The notes below the pieces were generated by a model. It had not been told where the DNA came from, did not search any database, and saw only the letters and a program-made list of their open reading frames with translations. A DNA stretch of 64,000 nt, taken from positions 2,480,001 to 2,544,000 of the forward strand of contig NZ_CP130427.1 of the NCBI RefSeq assembly GCF_030518795.1, given 5' to 3'. Position numbers and translations under genes: made by a program. This document shows positions 7,592 to 16,892 of the stretch, piece after piece (position 1 is the stretch's first letter; each line of letters begins with the position of its first letter). This DNA comes from Micromonospora sp. NBRC 110009 (GTDB lineage Bacteria > Actinomycetota > Actinomycetes > Mycobacteriales > Micromonosporaceae).

Positions 7592-9736
7592 GTGGGCGGC
7601 GAGGAGATCCTGGGATACCGCTACCGGCTGGTCGACCAGATCGGCAAGGGTGGCATGGGCGTCGTCTGGCGTGCGTTCGACGAGGTCCTGGACCGGCAGG
7701 TGGCGGTGAAGGTGCTCGCCGCCCGATTCGCCGAGAACGCGGACTCCCGCCAGCGCGTCCTGGCCGAGGCCCGGGCGGCCGCTCGGCTGACCCACCCGCA
7801 CATCGCCGCCGTGTACGACTACGGCGAGTCGGTGACGGAGGTCGGTAACCGGGTGCCGTTCGTGGTCATGGAGCTGCTCCAGGGCCGCTCGCTGCACGAG
7901 CGGCTCAAGCGCGGCCCGCTTCCCGTCGAGTCGGCGCTGCGCTGCTGTGCCGAGACGGCGTCCGCGCTGGCTTCCGCGCACGCCAGCGGGTTGGTCCACC
8001 GCGATGTGAAACCGGGCAACGTGATGCTCACCCCGGCCGGCGCCAAGGTGGTCGACTTCGGCCTGGCGGCGGTCGTCGGCAGGAACGACCCGGAGGAGGC
8101 GGGGGGCGAACTGCGTGGCACGCCGGAGTACGTGGCGCCGGAGCGGCTCTTCGGCGAGGGCGTGGTGCCGGCGACCGACGTCTACGCGCTCGGGGTGATC
8201 CTCTACCGCCTGCTGGCCGACCGGTTGCCGTGGCAGGCGCAGTCCAACGCGGAGATGCTGGAGGCGCACGCCTTTCTCGAGCCCGCCCCGCTGCCCCGGG
8301 TGCCCGGCCTGCCGCCGATCGTCCGTGACCTCGTGAGCCGCTGCCTGTTGAAGGACCCGAGCCGGCGCCCGGACAGCCGTGAGGTCGCGGTCACCCTGGG
8401 CTACGCGGCCGGCGTCCAGGTGCCGCTCGACCGTCCGGCCGAGGACGACCTGGACGAGCTGGCCGGGTCGGAGCCGTCGGCGGCCGAGGCGGACAGCGGC
8501 AGCCTGGGCGGATCGTCCCGGGGCAGGATCGCCCTGCGGCCCGATGCGCTCTCCGTGCTGACCATCGCCGGCACCGCCAACGAACCGTATGCGGCGCGGC
8601 TTGCCCGGCACCTCGACGGTTCGCTCGATCACGTCGCGCTCCGGCAGCAGGCCAGCCTGCTGCTGCGCGGCGTGGTCGACTTCGACCTGGCGATCTGGGC
8701 CGTGCTGGATCCAACCACGTTGATGTGGGCGTCCTGCGTGGTGGACGGCGGGCCGCACGACGACCAGTTCGAGCGCGAGCTGTTCGCCAACGAGTACGGC
8801 CAGGAGGACGTCCTGCGGATCGTCGAGCTGGCGGAGGGAGCCCGGGTGGGCACCCTCAGGGCGAGCACCGAGGGAGACCCGGAGAGCAGTTGGCGATTCC
8901 GCAACATCCTCAAACCCCGCGGCTTCGCCGACGAACTGCGCCTGGCCTGCTACGACCACGAGGGCACCTGGGGGACGCTGCTGCTCTACCGGGCCGGCGG
9001 CCGCTTCACCGACGCGGACGTCGCGCAGCTCGCACCCGCGAGCCGGCCCCTCGGTCTGGCACTGCACCGCAGCCTCGTCCGCGGCGACGCGCCGGAGGAC
9101 CCGCCGTCGCCGGAGCCGGTTCGCGAATCGGCGGAGGAGGCCCCGGCGTCCCGGTGGCTCGGCCTACCGAAACCGCTTCGACGACGTCCCCGGCCGGCCG
9201 ATCGGCCGGCGCCCCGGTCCGCGCCACCGCCCCAGCGGCGGCCGGCGCTGGCGGGCTCGTTGACCCTCTCGCCCGACGGGCGGCTGTTCGACATGACGGA
9301 GGACGCCCGGCACCTGCTGAACACGGCGGAGCTGGCCAAGATGGGCACGGCGGTCAGCCGCGGACAGGCGTCGGGCGTGCTGGACGCGTCGGGCGTCGAG
9401 CACGACGACCGGTGGCTGGCCTTCCGCGCGGTGCCGCGGGAGACGGCGGTGGCCGTCACGGTGCAGCGCATCCGGCCGCACCAGGTCAGCGAGTTCGTCA
9501 TCCGGGCGCTCGGGCTGGAGCCCTGGCAGGGGCGGCTGCTGGGCGCCGTCGCGCGGGGCCGCAACACCCGGCAGATCGCCCAGGATCTGGGCATCTCGGC
9601 CTACGCGGTCCAGGACGGGATGATGTCCCTCTTCACCGCGTTCGGAGTCGCCGGCCGGGTGGAGCTGGTCAAGGCGCTCTTCTTCGAGCACTACGCTCCG
9701 CTGCACGCGGCCGACCGCCATGTGCACCGGGACTGA
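7592..9736 (+). CDS. Ser/Thr protein kinase fused to a GAF-like region and LuxR-type HTH
   Basis: A 714-residue fusion from GTG 7592. Residues about 9-275 are a complete PknB-type kinase: Gly loop GKGGMG (18-23), ATP lysine K40, catalytic HRDVKPGN (H136, D138, N143) and DFG with D155. The middle, about 310-510, resembles a GAF-like sensory domain, and a Pro/Arg-rich linker follows. The C-terminus (about 640-710) is a LuxR-type helix-turn-helix: GRNTRQIAQDLGISAYAVQDGMMSLFTAFGV. No membrane segment separates the parts, unlike receptor kinases of this family, so the whole protein should be cytoplasmic. It may link phosphorylation directly to transcription. Its position after tadC suggests, but does not prove, control of the pilus operon. 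Confidence 0.85.
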   Translation: MGGEEILGYRYRLVDQIGKGGMGVVWRAFDEVLDRQVAVKVLAARFAENADSRQRVLAEARAAARLTHPHIAAVYDYGESVTEVGNRVPFVVMELLQGRSLHERLKRGPLPVESALRCCAETASALASAHASGLVHRDVKPGNVMLTPAGAKVVDFGLAAVVGRNDPEEAGGELRGTPEYVAPERLFGEGVVPATDVYALGVILYRLLADRLPWQAQSNAEMLEAHAFLEPAPLPRVPGLPPIVRDLVSRCLLKDPSRRPDSREVAVTLGYAAGVQVPLDRPAEDDLDELAGSEPSAAEADSGSLGGSSRGRIALRPDALSVLTIAGTANEPYAARLARHLDGSLDHVALRQQASLLLRGVVDFDLAIWAVLDPTTLMWASCVVDGGPHDDQFERELFANEYGQEDVLRIVELAEGARVGTLRASTEGDPESSWRFRNILKPRGFADELRLACYDHEGTWGTLLLYRAGGRFTDADVAQLAPASRPLGLALHRSLVRGDAPEDPPSPEPVRESAEEAPASRWLGLPKPLRRRPRPADRPAPRSAPPPQRRPALAGSLTLSPDGRLFDMTEDARHLLNTAELAKMGTAVSRGQASGVLDASGVEHDDRWLAFRAVPRETAVAVTVQRIRPHQVSEFVIRALGLEPWQGRLLGAVARGRNTRQIAQDLGISAYAVQDGMMSLFTAFGVAGRVELVKALFFEHYAPLHAADRHVHRD

Positions 9737-9746
9737 CCCCGGCGGA

Positions 9747-10514
9747 TCAGCGATTCCAGTCCTGCTTCGCCGCCCGCACGAGCTTGTCCTTCAGCTCCCG
9801 GGTGTGGCGACGACTCACCGGCAGCTCCGTACCGTCGATGACCACCACGTAGCCGGAGTTGACCAGCCGCAGCTCGGCGATCAGCTTCAACTGCACCAGG
9901 TAGGATCGGTGGATCCGGACGAACCCCGCGTCGGCCCAGCGCTCGGCGAGCGTGGCCAGCGACACCCGGACCAGGTGCGAGGCGTCCGCGGTGTGCAGCC
10001 GGGCGTAGTCGCCCTGCGCCTCCACCCAGCGCACCGCGGAGCGGGGCAGCATCCGGGTCGTCCCGGCCAGCTCGATCGGGATGGTCGGGTCCTCCTCGGC
10101 CCGGGCCAGGGCCGCCGGGTGCGAGGGGACCACCCGGGAGCCGATCACCCGGCGCAGCGACTCGGCCAGCCGCTCGGCCCGCACCGGCTTGCGGACGTAG
10201 TCCGTCGCGCCGAGGTCGAAGGCGTCGACCGCGCCGTCGTCGTACGCGGTGACGAAGACGATCGCCGGCGGCCGGGCGAACCGCCGCAGCACCCGGGCCA
10301 GCTCCATGCCGTCCAGCCCGGGCATGCGGATGTCCAGGAAGACCACGTCCACGTCGCCGTCGCGGAGCACCCGCAGCGCCTCCGTGGCGTCGCCGGCCGT
10401 GTGCAGCCGGGCCACCCGGGGATCGGCGCGCAGGTGGTACGCCAGCTCGTCCAGCGCCGGCGGCTCGTCGTCCACCGCCAGCACCCGGAGGAAACCCGTC
10501 GCGTTCACGCTCAT
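9747..10514 (-). CDS. LytTR-family response regulator
   Basis: A 255-residue response regulator. I use ATG at 10514 (protein begins MSVNATGFLRVLAVDDEP), which overlaps the kinase stop as ATGA; in-frame sequence further upstream is inside the kinase gene. The receiver domain shows the acidic pair in VDDEP, phosphoacceptor Asp in FLDIRMPGLDG and the conserved Lys in VRKPVRAE. The C-terminal LytTR DNA-binding domain spans about 150-250, with the typical IHRSYLVQ. LytTR regulators bind repeat sites upstream of target genes. Together with the next gene it forms a LytS/LytR-type pair, whose usual themes are cell wall, envelope stress or metabolite sensing. Confidence 0.92.
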   Translation of the reverse strand: MSVNATGFLRVLAVDDEPPALDELAYHLRADPRVARLHTAGDATEALRVLRDGDVDVVFLDIRMPGLDGMELARVLRRFARPPAIVFVTAYDDGAVDAFDLGATDYVRKPVRAERLAESLRRVIGSRVVPSHPAALARAEEDPTIPIELAGTTRMLPRSAVRWVEAQGDYARLHTADASHLVRVSLATLAERWADAGFVRIHRSYLVQLKLIAELRLVNSGYVVVIDGTELPVSRRHTRELKDKLVRAAKQDWNR

Positions 10515-11734
10515 GACGTGGCCCGTACGCCGGGGTGGAACTTCGGCACCCGCATGCTGACCTTCGTACCCGAGCCGAGGCCGGTCTCCACGATCAGGCC
10601 GAACCGGTCCCCGAAGACCGACCGGAGCCGTTCGTCGACGTTCGAGAGGCCGACGTGCTGGCCGGGGTCCTCGGTCGGGTCGCTGCCGGCGCCGGCCAGC
10701 TCGGCGATGCCGGCGGTGAGCGTCGTCGGATCCATCCCCACTCCGTCGTCCTCCACCGTGATGTGGCATTCCGCGCCCGCGTCCCGGGCCTCGATGCTCA
10801 CCATGCCGGTGCCCGGCTTGCGCGACAACCCGTGGCGGACGGCGTTCTCGACCAGTGGCTGAAGGCAGAGGAACGGCAGGGTCACCGGCAGCACCTCCGG
10901 GGCGATCTGCAGACGCACCTGGAGCCGCTCGCCGAACCGGGCCCGCTCGATGGTCAGGTACCGGTCGATCGAGCGCAGCTCCTCGGCGAGCGTGGTGAAC
11001 TCCCCGTGCGCCCGGAACGAGTACCGGGTGAACTCGGCGAACTCCAGGATCAGCTCCCGAGCCCGCTCGGGGTCGGTCCGGACGAACGAGCCGATCGCGG
11101 TCAGCGCGTTGTAGATGAAGTGCGGGCTGATCTGGGCGCGCAGCGCGCGTATCTCGGCCCGGGCCAGGCGCTCCCGGGACGAGTCCAGCTCGGCCAGGGC
11201 GAGCTGGTCGCCGGCCCAGTGCGCGGTCTCCAGCGTCGCCTGCACCAGCCCCGGGGCGGGCTGCTCGTCCGCGACCGCCACCAGCGCCCCGACCACGCGG
11301 CCGTCGGCGCTCAGCGGGGCCACCACGGCGCCGCGTACCGGGCAGTCGACCAGGTCGCAGTGCAGTTCCGACTCGCGGAGCACGGTCGACCGGCCGGTGC
11401 CGACCGCCTTCCGGGCCGCCGTGAGCAGTTGGTCGGCGTGGTGCGCGCCGCGCCCGTCGAGGGCGAGCAGGGCCTCCCGGTCCGTCAGGGCCAGCCCGGC
11501 CGCGCCCACCAGGGTCCGCAGATGGCGTACGGCCTTCGCCGCGCCCACCTCGCTCAGCCCGGCCCGCAGCGGCTCGGCGGCCAGCCCGGCGGTGTGCAGC
11601 ACCTCGTAGGTGGCCCGCTGGGTGGCGGTCGCGATGCCCCGCCGGCCGCGTAGCCGCAGCACCGCCCAGAGCGCCGCGGCGAGCGCGCTGACGAGCGAGA
11701 CCACGCCGAAGACGGCGGAGAGGTTGCCACCCAC
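10511..11734 (-). CDS. LytS-type sensor histidine kinase
   Basis: A 407-residue kinase from GTG 11734. One N-terminal transmembrane segment (about 5-27) precedes a GAF-like region (about 60-190, containing three Cys residues and a Gly-Arg pair) and then a His_kinase domain of the LytS type: the phosphoacceptor motif is LRAQISPHFIYNAL, with the N box PLVENAVRHGLS and the G box DDGVGMDP. Length and domain order fit short LytS proteins that lack a large multi-span sensor. Coupled to the downstream LytTR regulator by a four-base overlap. Confidence 0.9.
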   Translation of the reverse strand: MGGNLSAVFGVVSLVSALAAALWAVLRLRGRRGIATATQRATYEVLHTAGLAAEPLRAGLSEVGAAKAVRHLRTLVGAAGLALTDREALLALDGRGAHHADQLLTAARKAVGTGRSTVLRESELHCDLVDCPVRGAVVAPLSADGRVVGALVAVADEQPAPGLVQATLETAHWAGDQLALAELDSSRERLARAEIRALRAQISPHFIYNALTAIGSFVRTDPERARELILEFAEFTRYSFRAHGEFTTLAEELRSIDRYLTIERARFGERLQVRLQIAPEVLPVTLPFLCLQPLVENAVRHGLSRKPGTGMVSIEARDAGAECHITVEDDGVGMDPTTLTAGIAELAGAGSDPTEDPGQHVGLSNVDERLRSVFGDRFGLIVETGLGSGTKVSMRVPKFHPGVRATS

Positions 11735-11802
11735 GCAGCGATCCTGGCTGCTGGGTGCGGTTCTGCCAACCCCGGAATCCGCCCGGCCGCCTCAGTCGGG
11801 GG

Positions 11803-13365
11803 TCAGTACGCGCCCTTGCGGGCGAGCACCACCCCGACGGTCCGCCACAGGATGCTCAGGTCGTACGCCAGCGACCAGTTGTCGACGTAGTAGAGGTCGA
11901 GCCGGACCGCCTCGTCCCAGGACAGGTCGGAGCGGCCGGAGACCTGCCAGAGGCCGGTGATTCCGGGGCGGACCAGCAGCCGCCGGCGGACGTCGCCCAG
12001 GAAGTCGCCGTCGTCGGCGGGGAGCGGCCGCGGCCCGACCAGCGACATCTCGCCCCACAGCACGTTGATCAGCTGGGGCAGCTCGTCCAGCGAGGAGGCG
12101 CGCAGGAAGCGGCCTACCGGGAAGACCCGCGGGTCCTGCTTCATCTTGAACAGCAGGCCGTCGGTCTCGTTCTGGTCGACCAGGCTGGCCAGCCGTTCCT
12201 CGGCGTCGACGTACATGGTCCGGAACTTCCAGACCCGGAAGGTCCGCCCCTCGTGCCCGACCCGGGGCTGCCGGAAGAAGACCGGCCCGTGGTCGGAGAT
12301 CCGGATCGCGATCGCGATCGCGAGGAAGAGCGGGATCAGCAGCACCAGGCCCAGCCCGGCGGCGACCCGGTCCATCAGGTTCTTGACCAGCAGCGCCGGG
12401 CCCGACAGCGTCGGCTCCTCGACGTGCAGCAGCGGCAGGCCCTCGATCGGGCGGATGTGCACCCGGGGGCCGGCGATGTCGGTGAGCTGGGGCGCGACCA
12501 CCAGGTCGACGCCGGAGCCCTCCAGCTGCCAGGCCAGTCGGCGCAGCTCGCCCGGCTCGGCGCTGGCCGAGCCGCAGACCGCGATGGTGTCCCCGCCGAC
12601 CTCGCGGACCAGGGCGAGCACGTCCCGGCCGGCGTAGACCGGCACCGGGGTCTCGATGCCGCGCGCGGCGGCATACCCGTCGGTGAGGTGGATCGCCACC
12701 GGGACCAGGCCGGCGCTGGGGGTGCGGGTGACCGCGGTGTAGACCTCCAGGCACTCCGGAAGGGTCCCGACCAGCACCATCCGGTGCCCGGCCTGGCCGG
12801 CCCGGCTCCGGATCATGTGCAGCAGGAACCGGGCCAGGAAGCGTTCCAGCAGGATCAGCACCAACGCGCCGAGCAGGGCGAAACCGACCGTGTAGCGGGA
12901 GAGGTCGGTCTTGGTGGCGAACGCGATGAACGAGACCGTCGCGGCCACCGTCACCCCGCCCCGGGTCACCCGCTTGAACTCGTCCGGGCCGAGGCCGAGG
13001 TAGCGCCGGTCGTACGCCCGGTTGCCCCAGAGGATGACCAGCCAGCCGAGCGGCAGCAGCACGAACGCCACGGTGTAGAACCAGGTCGGGTCGGCCTTGG
13101 CGTTGTAGAAGCCGGCCCGGGCCTGGCCGAACGCCTCCTGGGCGATCCAGTCCGCCACCACCACGGCGGCGAAGTCGAGCAGCAGCAGGAGTGCGGTGTA
13201 GGGGCGGTGCCACCGGGACACCCGGCGCCGGGCGCGGGCCCAGGCCGACCGGGGTACGCCGTTGTGCGACGGCGGAGTCGGCGGCTGGATCTCGAAGCTG
13301 TCGACGTGCCGCACGCTCTTGCTCCGGCCTGTGTTGGTTACCGGGCGCTGGAGGCTTGTCGTCAC
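11803..13365 (-). CDS. Polyprenyl glycosylphosphotransferase (exopolysaccharide initiation)
   Basis: A 520-residue membrane enzyme from ATG 13365. It has a cytoplasmic Pro-rich N-terminus, about four transmembrane helices (roughly residues 40-190), a CoA-binding-like soluble domain, one more helix near 320, and the C-terminal bacterial sugar transferase domain with KFRTM, DELPQLINVLWGEMSLVGPRP and RPGITGLWQVSGR. Enzymes of this family (WbaP/CpsE-like) move a sugar-1-phosphate from a nucleotide sugar to undecaprenyl phosphate, the first step of exopolysaccharide or glycan assembly at the inner face of the membrane. The sugar cannot be inferred from sequence. Confidence 0.93.
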   Translation of the reverse strand: MTTSLQRPVTNTGRSKSVRHVDSFEIQPPTPPSHNGVPRSAWARARRRVSRWHRPYTALLLLLDFAAVVVADWIAQEAFGQARAGFYNAKADPTWFYTVAFVLLPLGWLVILWGNRAYDRRYLGLGPDEFKRVTRGGVTVAATVSFIAFATKTDLSRYTVGFALLGALVLILLERFLARFLLHMIRSRAGQAGHRMVLVGTLPECLEVYTAVTRTPSAGLVPVAIHLTDGYAAARGIETPVPVYAGRDVLALVREVGGDTIAVCGSASAEPGELRRLAWQLEGSGVDLVVAPQLTDIAGPRVHIRPIEGLPLLHVEEPTLSGPALLVKNLMDRVAAGLGLVLLIPLFLAIAIAIRISDHGPVFFRQPRVGHEGRTFRVWKFRTMYVDAEERLASLVDQNETDGLLFKMKQDPRVFPVGRFLRASSLDELPQLINVLWGEMSLVGPRPLPADDGDFLGDVRRRLLVRPGITGLWQVSGRSDLSWDEAVRLDLYYVDNWSLAYDLSILWRTVGVVLARKGAY

Positions 13366-13638
13366 CTCAACCCATGTCCTCCCGCATGACCCGCGTCCTC
13401 ACTCGCAGTGAGGACCCGGGTCGCCCACCGTCCCAGTCTCCCACGCGGTCCTGGTCGGCACGCCCCCCGGAAGGGAAGTGCCGTTCGCCGTGCTCGCGGG
13501 ATCTGGCCGGCTCCGTATCGGTTGTGAAGCCGGGGACCGAGCCACTATACCGATGGATGGCGGCCTCGGTAGAGGTGCGGACCGGGCGCTTCGGCGATCC
13601 GCGTTCGATTCCTCTCCGTAATCGCCGGGTGGCATTAC
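13366..13638. other. Intergenic region upstream of the glycosylphosphotransferase gene
   Basis: 273 bases between two minus-strand genes. On the minus strand a TATAGT hexamer (complement of 13543-13548) could be a -10 box, but I find no convincing -35 partner. No conserved open frame is evident; the short frames here have no recognisable content. Confidence 0.4.
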
Positions 13639-14499
13639 TCACCGTACGAGCCGGGACAACCGACGGTCAGCGAGCGGCTTGCCGCCGGTCTGGCAGGTGG
13701 GGCAGTACTGGAGGCTGGAGTCGGCGAACGAGACCTCCCGCACCGTGTCACCACAGACCGGGCAGGGCAGCCCTTTCCGGGCGTGCACCTTCAACCCCGA
13801 GCGCTTCTCGCCCTTCAACTCGGCGGCCCGCTGCCCCATCGACCGCCGGACCGCGTCGCCGAGCACCGCCCGGGCCGCCGCGTGCAGCGTGGCGAGCTGG
13901 TCGTCGGTGAGCCGGTCGGTGATCGCGAACGGCGACAGCTTCGCCGCGTGCAGGATCTCGTCGGAGTACGCGTTGCCGACCCCGGCCAGCACCGCCTGGT
14001 CGGTCAGCACGCCCTTGACCTGGCCCCGCCGGCTGCGCAACCGCTCGGCGAAGGTGGCCAGGTCGGCGCCGAACGCGTCCGGGCCGAGCTTCGCCACCCC
14101 GGGCACCTGCGCCGGATCGGTCACCAGGTACGCGGCCAGCTTCTTCTGGGTGCCGGCCTCGGTGAGGTCGAAGCCGGAGCCGTCGTCGAGGCGTACCCGT
14201 AGGGCGACCGGGCCCTTGCCGGGCCGGAGCGGGGCGGTCGACGGGAACGCCTCCCGGTAGTGCAGCCAGCCCGCCCGGGCCAGGTGGATCACCAGGTGCA
14301 GGCCGCCCTCGAAGATCACGTCGAGGAACTTGCCGTGCCGGCCGGCACCGGCCACGGCCCGGCCGGCCACCGCGCTCGGCGGCGGGTCGTACGTCTTCAG
14401 CGCGCTGATCGCGGCGACCTCGACACGCTCGACGCGCCGGCCCACCGCCCGCTCGCGCAGGTAGCCGGCGAGCGCTTCCACCTCGGGTAGTTCGGGCAC
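13639..14499 (-). CDS. Fpg/Nei family DNA glycosylase
   Basis: A 286-residue base-excision repair enzyme. The start is GTG 14499 because mature Fpg/Nei proteins begin PELPEVE, with the N-terminal Pro as the Schiff-base nucleophile and Glu as the acid; after Met removal this protein begins exactly so. The helix-two-turn-helix (GVGNAYSDEILHAA) and the C-terminal zinc finger (CPVCG ... CPTC) are intact. It should remove oxidised bases and cut the strand by lyase activity. Whether it is an Fpg or an Nei-like paralogue is not decidable by eye. A long open frame runs upstream antisense to the GT4 gene, but it is not part of this protein. Confidence 0.92.
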   Translation of the reverse strand: MPELPEVEALAGYLRERAVGRRVERVEVAAISALKTYDPPPSAVAGRAVAGAGRHGKFLDVIFEGGLHLVIHLARAGWLHYREAFPSTAPLRPGKGPVALRVRLDDGSGFDLTEAGTQKKLAAYLVTDPAQVPGVAKLGPDAFGADLATFAERLRSRRGQVKGVLTDQAVLAGVGNAYSDEILHAAKLSPFAITDRLTDDQLATLHAAARAVLGDAVRRSMGQRAAELKGEKRSGLKVHARKGLPCPVCGDTVREVSFADSSLQYCPTCQTGGKPLADRRLSRLVR

Positions 14500-14523
14500 C
14501 GTACAACGGTAGCCTTCTTTCCC

Positions 14524-15801
14524 GTGAGAATCGTGGTGGCGCACAACCGGTACCGGGCGGCCCAGCCTTCCGGCGAGAACACGATCGTCGACGCCGAGAT
14601 CGCCCAGCTCGCCGCCGCCGGGGTGGAGGTGCTGCCGTTCCTGCGCAGCTCCGACGAGATCCCCGCGATGTCGAAGACCGCCAAGGCGCTGCTGCCGATC
14701 TCCCCGATCTGGGCGCCGCAGGCCCAGCACGACCTCGACCGCCTGCTCGCCGAGCACCGGCCCGACGTCCTGCACCTGCACAACCCGTACCCCCTGCTCT
14801 CGCCCTGGGTGATCCGCACCGCGCACCAGCGCGGCGTGCCGGTGGTGCAGACGGTGCACAACTACCGGCAGGTCTGCTCCTCCGGGCTCTACTTCCGCGA
14901 CGGCATGATCTGCCAGGACTGCCGCGGCCGGGCGCTGGGCGTGCCGGCCGTCGTGCACCGCTGCTACCGCGGCTCCCGGGTGCAGAGCGCCCTGATGGCC
15001 ACCACGCTCGCCGTGCATCGCCCCACCTGGAAGTCGGTGGACCGGTTCATCGCCCTCACCACCGCGGTCGCCGACCACCTGCGCGACTACGGCATCCCGG
15101 ACGAACGGATCGTGGTCAAGCCCAACGCCGTCCCGGACCCGGGCCCGCCCGCGCCGCTCGGCGAGGGATTCCTCTACCTGGCCCGGCTCACCCCGGAGAA
15201 GGGGCTCGGCCTGCTGCTGGAGGCGTGGCGGCGGCACCCGGTCGGCGCGCTCGGGCCGCTGCGGATCGCCGGCGACGGCGAGCTGCGCCCGCTGGTCGAG
15301 GCGGCCGCCGCCGAACGGGCGGACGTGATCTACCTGGGGCCGCTCGACCGGGCCGGGGTACGCGCCGCGATCGAGGCGAGCTCCGTGGTGCTCGCGACCT
15401 CCACCTGGCACGACGTGCTGCCCACCGTGATCATCGAGGCGCTGGCCAGCGGCCGGCCGGTGCTGGGCACCGCGCTCGGCGGCATCCCGTACCTGGTCGG
15501 TGCGGACACCCCGCGCGAGCCCGCCGGCACCGGCCCGGCCGAGCTGGCCTCCGCGCCCGCCGGCGGCGCCGATCGCCCGGCCGTCCCCGCCGGCCTCGAA
15601 CGGGGCGACGCCGGCTGGGTGGTCCCGCCCGAGCCGGCCGCCCTGGCCGCCGCCCTGCCCGTCGCCCGAGCCGGGGCCGCCGCGCTGGCCGCCCCCGCCC
15701 GGGCCCGCTACGAGCGCATCTTCCATCCGGACGTGGTCACCAAGCGCCTTATCGACATCTACGCCGATGTGGCGCGAAACCGGACGGCAGTGGACCGCTG
15801 A
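14524..15801 (+). CDS. GT4-family glycosyltransferase
   Basis: A 425-residue GT-B fold enzyme from GTG 14524, divergent from the glycosylase with only 24 bases between the starts. The N-terminal half contains the acceptor-side domain (VVQTVHNYRQVC, and a small Cys cluster C..C..C around residues 117-145 that is common in a subgroup of this family). The C-terminal half has the GT4 donor pattern FLYLARLTPEKGLGLLLEAW and the E-x7-E-like region PTVIIEALASGRPVLGTALGGIP. An Ala/Pro/Gly-rich insertion near 330-360 is unusual and may be a disordered loop. Likely builds a surface glycan with the neighbouring glycosylphosphotransferase. Confidence 0.88.
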   Translation: MRIVVAHNRYRAAQPSGENTIVDAEIAQLAAAGVEVLPFLRSSDEIPAMSKTAKALLPISPIWAPQAQHDLDRLLAEHRPDVLHLHNPYPLLSPWVIRTAHQRGVPVVQTVHNYRQVCSSGLYFRDGMICQDCRGRALGVPAVVHRCYRGSRVQSALMATTLAVHRPTWKSVDRFIALTTAVADHLRDYGIPDERIVVKPNAVPDPGPPAPLGEGFLYLARLTPEKGLGLLLEAWRRHPVGALGPLRIAGDGELRPLVEAAAAERADVIYLGPLDRAGVRAAIEASSVVLATSTWHDVLPTVIIEALASGRPVLGTALGGIPYLVGADTPREPAGTGPAELASAPAGGADRPAVPAGLERGDAGWVVPPEPAALAAALPVARAGAAALAAPARARYERIFHPDVVTKRLIDIYADVARNRTAVDR

Positions 15802-16169
15802 CCCGGCACCCGGCGAGCCGGAGTCACCGAGGGTGAATCGGGCTCGCCGATCGCTTCTCGGTCACCCAACGTGGTCAGCGGGGCGGCGCTCGGCGGGCCG
15901 ATTCCTCGCCGTCCCCAGGGCGGGACGCCGCTCAGCTGGGCCGACGCCAAAACCGCTCGCCTGCCGCCGACACCCTGTTCGCCGCCTTTGCTCTGCAGCC
16001 ATCCACGCAACAGTCACCGTCGGCTACCGGTTGCGCCCGCGGCAGCAGAGCAAAGCGAGTGAGCCGTTGGGCCGAGGTGGCCGAGGAACATCACTGACCG
16101 TCACTGAGGCCGACGCCACCGGGCGGGATGGGTGATCGGCCGAGCGGAATCAGCGCCAGCCGTTGGGGG
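15802..16169. other. Gene-free stretch with an 11-bp inverted repeat
   Basis: 368 bases between converging genes. CTTTGCTCTGC at 15986-15996 is matched by GCAGAGCAAAG at 16045-16055, enclosing 49 bases that include CATCCACGCAACAGTCACC. This could form a stem-loop and has the look of a dispersed intergenic repeat; a genome-wide copy count would decide. I see no credible gene here. Confidence 0.45.
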
Positions 16170-16892
16170 TCAGCGGAGGGAGGCGCGGGCGGAGAAGGCG
16201 ATGCTGGCGAGCAGGAAGCCGCCGTTGACGATGGTGAACGCGACGATCACCCAGACGGTCAACGCCGGGGCGAAGGCGAGCACCAGGCCGGCCAGGAAGA
16301 TCACCGCGCCGTAGTCCCGGACCAGCTTCACCAGGCGTACCGGGAGCGAGGTCGAGGTGACCATGCTGGCCGCGTTCGGGCCGGCCTGCATCACCGAGGT
16401 CACCAGGTTGACCATCCAGGTGCCGGCGAAGACCGCGATCAGCCAGGTCGGCGTCGCCGGGCGCTGCGCCACGGCGGTCGCCCCGAGCGCGGTGACCAGG
16501 GCGATCTGGGCGGCCACGTCGCAGAGCACGTCGACCCGGGCACCGGCCGGGTTGTTCTGCTTGGTCACCCGGGCGAGCTGACCGTCCGCGCAGTCCAGCG
16601 CGTACGCGATCTGCCAGCCGACCAGGGCGGTCAGCCCGACGGCCCAGGCCGGGACCGTCCCGGCGGCGACCTTCCCGGCCAGCGCGACCACGGTGACCGA
16701 GGTGGCCAGGCCGAGCACCAGGTTGGTGATGGTCAGCGCGGTCGGGCGCAGCCCGAGCCGCTGGGCGATCAGCGCGAAGACCGCGCCGATCCACTGGCTG
16801 ATCGACTCGCTGAACAGGCCGCCGCCCCGGTTGACCCGGTGGAAGTCGGCGATGGTGGGGCGGGGCTCAGCCAAGGTGGTCGCGGAGGGCAC
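16170..16892 (-). CDS. CDP-alcohol phosphatidyltransferase
   Basis: A 240-residue integral membrane enzyme with about six hydrophobic segments. The family catalytic signature D-x2-DG-x2-AR-x8-G-x3-D-x3-D is complete, read as DCADGQLAR ... GARVDVLCD around residues 100-125. Such enzymes transfer a substituted phosphate from a CDP-alcohol to an alcohol or lipid acceptor with loss of CMP. The start at 16892 overlaps the upstream dehydrogenase gene by 26 bases, so the three genes down to this one behave as one operon and the enzyme probably uses the product made by the other two. Confidence 0.9.
   Translation of the reverse strand: MPSATTLAEPRPTIADFHRVNRGGGLFSESISQWIGAVFALIAQRLGLRPTALTITNLVLGLATSVTVVALAGKVAAGTVPAWAVGLTALVGWQIAYALDCADGQLARVTKQNNPAGARVDVLCDVAAQIALVTALGATAVAQRPATPTWLIAVFAGTWMVNLVTSVMQAGPNAASMVTSTSLPVRLVKLVRDYGAVIFLAGLVLAFAPALTVWVIVAFTIVNGGFLLASIAFSARASLR

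Noticed and set aside
14500..15726. Upstream extension of the Fpg/Nei frame
   Set aside because: Antisense to the GT4 gene; the catalytic Pro must be N-terminal at 14499.
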